The notes beneath the pieces were generated by a model, which was not told the DNA's origin, did no database searches, and saw nothing but the letters and a program-made list of their open reading frames with translations. 64,000 bases of DNA from contig JAGUCH010000001.1 in NCBI GenBank assembly GCA_019096065.1, positions 6,882,001 to 6,946,000 on the forward strand, read 5' to 3'. This document shows, piece after piece, positions 58,645 through 64,000 of this stretch (positions are counted from its first letter, which is position 1; every line of letters begins with the position of its first letter). The stretch comes from Paracyclopina nana. Taxonomy: Eukaryota; Arthropoda; Copepoda; Cyclopoida; Cyclopettidae. The position numbers and the translations under genes were made by a program.

Positions 58645-59802
58645 TTTGGGTGGTGATCAGAAAAAAAAGACCAAATCCAAAATCAGTTTGGGTGGTGATG
58701 GGTGGTGATTGGGAAAAAAGAGGCAAAATGAAATTCAAATTTGGGTGGTGATGGGTGGTGATCAGAAAAAAAAGACCAAATCCAAAATCAGTTTGGGTGG
58801 TGATGGGTGGTGATCAGAAAAAAAGACCAAATCCAAAATCAGTTTGGGTGGTGATGGGTGGTGATTGGGAAAAAAGAGGCAAAACGAAATTCAAATTTGG
58901 GTGGTGATGGGTGGTGATCAGAAAAAAAAGACCAAATCCAAAATCAGTTTGGGTGGTGATGGGTGGTGATCAGAAAAAAAGACCAAATCCAAAATCAGTT
59001 TGGGTGGTGATGGGTGGTGATTGGGAAAAAAGAGGCAAAACGAAATTCAAATTTGGGTGGTGATGGGTGGTGATCAGAAAAAAAAGACCTAATCCAAAAT
59101 CATATTTGGGTGGTGATGGGTGGTGATCAGAAAAAAAGACCAAATCCAAAATCAGTTTGGGTGGTGATGGGTGGTGATTGGGAAAAAAGAGGCAAAACGA
59201 AATTCAAATTTGGGTGGTGATTGGGAAAAAAGAGGCAAAACGAAATTCAAATTTGGGTGGTGATGGGTGGTGATCAGAAAAAAAGACCAAATCCAAAATC
59301 AGTTTGGGTGGTGATGGGTGGTGATTGGGAAAAAAGAGGCAAAACGAAATTCAAATTTGGGTGGTGATGGGTGGTGATCAGAAAAAAAAGACCAAATCCA
59401 AAATCAGTTTGGGTGGTGATGGGTGGTGATCAGAAAAAAAGACCAAATCCAAAATCAGTTTGGGTGGTGATGGGTGGTGATTGGGAAAAAAGAGGCAAAA
59501 AGAAATTCAAATTTGGGTGGTGATGGGTGGTGATCAGAAAAAAAAGACCAAATCCAAAATCAGTTTGGGTGGTGATGGGTGGTGATCAGAAAAAAAAGAC
59601 CAAATCCAAAATCATATTTGGGTGGTGATGGGTGGTGATCAGAAAAAAAGACCAAATCCAAAATCAAATTTGGGTGGTGATTGGTGGTGGTTGGGAAAGA
59701 AAAATTTTGATTGTATGTGCCCTGCTCAGACTTTTTGTGTTTTTTTATTTGATATCTATGTCAATTTGAGCATTTTTGTGCGCTGAACATGGGAGTGTTA
59801 CC
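58645..59802 (-). repeat. Right arm: inverted array of ~20 units plus terminal repeat
   Basis: Reverse-complement of the left arm with the same two unit types, but shorter (about 1.16 kb against 1.63 kb). The last ~190 bp match the left terminus with one difference. Confidence 0.95.
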
Positions 59803-59810
59803 CATATTTT
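59803..59810. repeat. 8-bp target-site duplication, right copy
   Basis: CATATTTT immediately follows the right terminus (GTGTTACC) and is identical to 51287-51294. Confidence 0.9.
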
Positions 59811-60842
59811 GCTCAAGTGGCCCATTTTTCTTTGGCTAGGAGCTTTCGTCGCACTTCCTGCAGACTTCTTCCTAGTAATTACTCTTTAATGCTCTCGAGA
59901 GACCTGAAAAATCTGGGTAAATGCTTTTTTGATGGCCCCCATTTCATCTCTTTAGTCACTTTGAACTAGTCACAAATCTCCAAGGAATTGTAGAGTGCTG
60001 AAGAAGTCTTCTCTTGATATGTACTCGATTTATCACCTTTTTTCAATGGCTGACTGGAAAGTCACGAGATTTCAAATGACTCTAATACCTGCCAAGTTTT
60101 ACATCACATTTTTAAAACACATATGGTAGATGATGAAGTGAGAAATGTCTCTTCAAAGCCTTATGAAACTTACAAATGCCTCGTGCAATAGCCTAAGGCT
60201 TAAGCTTCTCGTAAGTAATTGGCTTACTAGCGTGCAAGGTTTGGCAGTTAAATATTATGAGCAATTTGGGTTTTTACTACGTTCTGAAAGGAGATCAAGA
60301 TAAGTTTGCTAAGACGCTTTATTACCCAATTGTCCCACTTGTCGGCATATTTAGCTCAATATACGTATATAGTGGCAGTAGTTGTGCTCTCTTGCCCACG
60401 AAAAGGGCTTTGCTTTGCCAACATGTTTCCCCTGTGCTTCCGTCCCATAGAAAACGTCTTCTTGTCAGCAATACATAAAAGTCTATATAAAATAGTGACG
60501 GCTCATCTGCATTTGCATTATGAGCGCGTAGTGCCTCCTCCTTAATATAATTTAGAGGCCGGCCATGCTTATGAGTCAGACCAAAAGCAATCCACTTATG
60601 CATTTTTCGGATAAGATTTTCTTTATTCATTGCACCAAATAGTATGGAAGCAAGATAAAAAAACCTAGCGTAATGTTCTTTTGGAGGAATAGCCTCTACA
60701 GTCGGATCTCGTAGCTTGACTGGATTTTTGTGACTTTTTCCCCACCGTGCAATTATTGGTGTGGACTGGAGTGCACTGTTTGTAACTCAATTATCGTGAT
60801 ATAAGACATGCAAATGGTGCAAGAGCTTGACTTTTTTAATAC
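59811..60842. other. Unassigned region right of the foldback element
   Basis: It probably contains the 3' exon(s) of the minus-strand gene whose exons are at 60843-61720. A 102-codon minus-strand ATG frame (60322-60630) matches nothing and has no matching splice phase. Confidence 0.4.
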
Positions 60843-61720
60843 CTTTCCAGAAGACGTCTCTTCAAAGAGCATGAGTGGTGGCCTACCTTCTTTAGTCGAA
60901 TTTTTTCTGCTGTTGTTGCTTGAACGTTTCGCTCTTTTGGCAGCTGGCAAGGATTCTTCTTTCGACTTGGCGGCCTCCTAATGAAACAGCAAAAAAGTTG
61001 TTACAACAATGGAAACGCTGCGTCTACAAAAATATTGTGTACCAGAAATAATATGGGATTGATTCCATCCATCTTGGCAACTTCTTCATTGAGATCTGCA
61101 TGATGTTCTTGCTCAGATCCATCTTGAGCTGGAAAACAGATGAGGACACTGCACTGGGGTCATTCAAAGAAAGCACTCGTGTGCTGTACGCATTCTCAAG
61201 AAGAGGAAGATAACATATAGACATGTACCTATATTTTTGTGATCCTTAATGCGGTGTGGTTGATTTATCTTTGAAACCTACCCGACTTTTTTTTCAAAGC
61301 CTCCCTCCTTAAAGGTTCCCTTCGCGCTTGAGAGCCTCTAAAAGAATCGAGTCTTCAACCACCTATATACTAGCTATGAATAATAGCCTTTTTTACATAA
61401 AACCTCATAAATTATGATAAGATGAATAAATTGCAGAAGCCAGAAACAGGAGGACGGAGAAAGCTCAAGAAGAATCCTGGTGCACGATGGAAATCACAAC
61501 TCTGCTAAATATTTTTCATAGTACCTTGTTTCGCAGGGACTTCACGGCTTGCAGTCATTTTATTGATGCTGCGGAAATGGACGTCTCTTTCAGATGGCTG
61601 TCCAGGAGTGGTAATGAAATCAGTTACGCTGCAACCCCAATCCTGCTCCTCCCTTGGGACATTGCTTTCACCACAAGCCTTTTCTCCGTTAGCACAGGTG
61701 CTCTGCTGAGGCTGGGAAAC
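60843..61720 (-). CDS. Unrecognised gene, three phase-consistent exons (partial)
   Basis: Exons in coding order: 61525-61720, 61043-61128, then 60887-60977 or, with an alternative donor, 60843-60977. Phases fit (CAA G|CT CAA; CTG|GAG), giving ~130 hydrophilic residues. The first exon includes CANGEKACGES and DVHFRSINKMTASREVPAKQ. The second is acidic (DGSEQEHHADLNEEVAKMDG). The third has a lysine/arginine cluster PAAKRAKRSSNNSRK, a possible nuclear localisation signal. No family is recognised; the 5' and 3' ends are missing. It could belong with the exon at 62033-62254, but the phases do not join directly. Confidence 0.5.
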
Positions 61721-62032
61721 CTAAAATATTGCGAATTTCTGGTGCACTTCTAAATTTGTTTCAGCTATTGCTTCAGCCAAATGACGAGTGGAGAGCCAGC
61801 TAACTTTAGCTTCAAACTAATCGGCCTTCTCTCTCCACCCTAAGTAGCTTACAGTAACTTTGAAAAGGCCAACAAATTTGTGGACCTAGGACAGATTTGT
61901 CTCGCTATTATAAAGTTGTTGACAGGAAACATATTGCCGAGAAGGAAGCAGCAAGAGCGTTCCGCTTTAAATGGCTCTATTGTATTTCGTACTTTGAAGG
62001 TCCGGTACATAACACTAAATCAATGGAGTTAC

Positions 62033-62254
62033 CAACATTGTCATTGAATGTGCAGGTCCTCGATCGAGTCCTCGTCTCTTGATTACACCTGTAGATGGCG
62101 TTCAGCGAATCGTTGTGCGGAAAGTACTCAATTCGATTAACGCTGATGACGACGAGGCCCTCATCACCCGGGTTATTGATGGCATTATAATCCTTGTGGC
62201 CACCTTGCATGAAAAGGCCCATATTACATCTCCCTTCCAAGATCCATTTGGGAA
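62033..62254 (-). CDS. Candidate exon with thrombospondin-type-1-like motif
   Basis: It is bounded by a good acceptor (TTTATGCTGACAG|TT) and donor (GTTG|GTAACT), and open throughout. The 73 codons read like protein: PKWILEGRCNMGLFMQGGHK, NPGDEGLVVISVNRIEYF, then CNQETRTRSRTC, which resembles the R-layer strand and cysteines of TSP1 repeats. Both ends are phase 1. The opposite strand is also open, so strand assignment rests on splice sites and the cysteine motif. Confidence 0.35.
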
Positions 62255-62874
62255 CTGTCAGCATAAACGAGAAGCAGATTATTATTAAACGCGTAAATAT
62301 CGAATCCTCTGCGAAGAGATTTAAGACGGCGCTAATTCTTCTTGCCAGAGACACTCTTTGAATGGACCATAATTTATGGGACACGAGCTATGATAGATGA
62401 CGATACGTTTTCAATGAATTCTTTTGAAAAATATGAGCTCTTGGTGCACGAGCACACTGTAGAGATCGTTTTCAAAAGCTGACAAAATAAACGTTTTCCA
62501 CTCTGAAATTGCCATTTTCCAAACATCATGATGATCCTTGACGCATTTTCCGCGCTCGAGCATTGACTGTGCACGCTGAAAAACTCGAGTTTTTCCACTC
62601 AATGGATTGCCATCAAAATAAATGTGGAAGATATGATTTTCAATGAGCTTGCAGGGTAGCCTTTAAAGGCGCTCTGACACTGATGCATATGTAAAACGTA
62701 CAGCCTAACCTTGTCCACTCTAAAAATTGACCATGACAAATGGAAATAAGAAATGTTTACTTTAATCCTACTCGCAGCCCCTCCCGCTCAAAAGTACACA
62801 GTCACCCTATAGCTCGCTTGCTAGCTCGCCTAAAAGCCATTCTGAAAGGGCACAACAATAGTTCACATCTAGCT
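62255..62874. other. Gap upstream of the beta-lactamase-like gene
   Basis: It presumably holds the promoter of the plus-strand hydrolase gene. The hydrolase frame is open upstream to an ATG at 62740, giving a possible 45-residue N-terminal extension, but the extension is unlike the family. Minus-strand frames (62374-62598) are not supported. Confidence 0.4.
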
Positions 62875-63841
62875 ATGGCCAAGTCAAGTGAAAAAGTTCA
62901 AATACGGGGAACTTGCGAGCCCAGCTATGCTCCAGTTCGAGACAAGCTGGAGCAAATGCTTCGTAAGGGATCCGAGGATAATGTGCAGCTCTGTGTTTAC
63001 GTAGATGGCAAATGTGTCGTTGACTTGGCAGGAACTGCCAAAGGAAACTCTTCGTATAACGAAGAGTCATTGCAGGTGCATTATAAATATCCTGAGAATT
63101 AATAGTAGCAGCTCACAGCAAATCAGCTTGCCATGTTTATTGTAGCCCAATGTATAGAATTATGGACGCAGCATCAAAGCCTATTACTAGCGTTATTATC
63201 TTAGTGATTAAGGGATGCACGTACTCAATTATACGCAAGCTTGGTTCGGATATGTATTGCTTTTAGTAGACATTCATCACGCAGTAGTATTTGAGCTAAA
63301 CTTTTGTATTTCTGAATATTTTGATAATTGCCTCCGAGAAATTACCTTAAAAAACACGATGATGATTTCTTAAGATACTGTGCAGCTAGATTATCCGAAG
63401 GTAGTAGAGGTAATAAATGGACCATTTCATGGCATTATGGACTGCCGATTAACAGAGAGAGAATATTAATGATGTTTTGTATATGCGTAGACCATCTACA
63501 GCTCTGGAAAGTCACTGGAGTCAGTGGTTATGGGCATGCTGTATGACAAAGGGCTCTTCAAGTTCGAGGATAAGATAACTCAGTTTTGGCCAGAATTCGG
63601 GCAGAATGGCAAGGATGACGTGCGGATTTGTGACGTCTTGAGACATGAGGCCGGTTTGGCCTGGTTTACTGAGTCAATTCCGACCGTCAAAGATGCCTTC
63701 ACCGAAAACATCAAACTGAACAAAATTGGGCAGCACATCGAGAAGCAAAAGCAGCATTTTCCAGAGAACGCCAAATTGGAATATCATGCTTTGACAAGGG
63801 GATTGATCATCAACGAAGTCGTACGAAGAGTTGACCCTAAG
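62875..63841 (+). CDS. Beta-lactamase-fold serine hydrolase (5' part; runs off the window)
   Basis: Exons 62875-63075 and 63491-63841 join in phase (TTG CAG|ACC ATC) to 184 residues. The next exon lies beyond the window. Exon 1 carries the family opening VQLCVYVDGKCVVDLAG. The splice junction places TIYSSGKSLESVVMGML, giving the catalytic S-x-x-K motif (SSGK, Ser about 71 and Lys about 74). Then DKGLFKFEDKITQFWPEFGQ, a DVLRHEAGL segment and YHALTRGLIINEVVRR, where Tyr is the expected second catalytic motif (YxN equivalent). Family knowledge: class C beta-lactamase/EstB-like animal proteins (LACTB2-unrelated) act as esterases or peptidases; substrate unknown. MAKSSEKV is chosen as start by family length; an in-frame ATG at 62740 is the alternative. 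Short single-exon frames over 63328-63546 are intronic. Confidence 0.85.
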
Positions 63842-64000
63842 GTACGAACAACTCAACTTCAGCAAGTCAAAACCTAAAAAACCATAAACTACCCGCCAAG
63901 ATTCTCCAACTTTTCATATTAAGGCTTTGCTTTCACGTCAATGTGAAATACTCGCATAGCTCTGTTCTCTCAAAGAAATATTTCCAAAGGATTTATGCAT

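Larger units (their letters stand above)
51295..59802. mobile_element. 8.5-kb foldback-like element with long tandem-repeat inverted termini
   Basis: Both ends start GGTAACACTC when read inward. The outer ~190 bp of the two termini differ at only one base (T/C at the 11th position). They then run into arrays of ~51-bp units in opposite orientation. The element is flanked by the perfect 8-bp duplication CATATTTT. The inside (52929-58644) is AT-rich and made of two abutting modules plus a ~168-bp tandem array. No open frame longer than about 110 codons exists, and the longest ones are translations of the arrays, so no transposase is encoded. Foldback elements are known to have long inverted repeats built of tandem subrepeats. 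The 8-bp duplication and GG terminus also fit Merlin- or hAT-like mobilisation; superfamily unproven. Confidence 0.9.

Noticed and set aside
51400-59700. CRISPR-like appearance of regular repeats
   Set aside because: Units are contiguous variants of each other with no unique spacers, and the genome is eukaryotic.
60322-60630. 102-codon minus-strand ATG frame
   Set aside because: No homology recognised; composition and lack of splice context suggest chance.

Overview
The window is nuclear DNA of a eukaryote. Genes have spliced exons with GT/AG introns, the proteins are metazoan (Groucho co-repressor, FEM1, RpL36, CUB and LRR receptors), two tRNA-Lys genes carry internal promoters, and there are MITE-like elements. 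The protein set and the mix of ~60-100 bp and multi-kb introns fit an arthropod, perhaps a crustacean or basal hexapod; the taxon is inferred, not proven. Exon models were built by hand from splice signals and reading-phase continuity.

Left third (1-17.8 kb): a complete Groucho/TLE gene on the minus strand (10 coding exons, 880 aa) is head-to-head with a complete FEM1 gene on the plus strand (8 exons, 673 aa). They share a ~1.4 kb GC-richer divergent promoter region. Groucho acts in transcriptional repression; FEM1 is a substrate receptor of a CUL2 ubiquitin ligase.

Middle (17.8-46.3 kb): a long minus-strand gene for a secreted CUB-type protein (11 exons found, 5' end missing). Its introns hold two identical tRNA-Lys(TTT) genes and several short inverted-repeat elements. 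A four-exon plus-strand gene for a single-pass LRR receptor with a cysteine-rich tail follows. Next is a minus-strand gene for an unrecognised acidic 199-aa protein, divergent from RpL36 (46.3-47.8 kb), whose non-coding first exon begins with a TOP-like pyrimidine tract. A Ser/Thr-rich mucin-like gene with six DPEFG(V/I)DDT repeats converges on RpL36 from the other side.

Right part (51.3-59.8 kb): the most striking object is an 8,508-bp foldback-like element. It is bounded by a perfect 8-bp target-site duplication (CATATTTT). Its long terminal inverted repeats begin GGTAACACTC and consist of a nearly identical outer part plus arrays of two interspersed ~51-bp unit types. Inside lie two abutting ~2.1-2.3 kb modules, each ending in CCCCACAAAACAAA inverted repeats and each carrying a 171-bp triplicate, followed by a ~168-bp tandem array. 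No transposase was seen.

End (59.8-64 kb): parts of one or two unrecognised minus-strand genes (one exon with a TSP1-like motif) and the 5' part of a plus-strand beta-lactamase-fold serine hydrolase that runs off the window.
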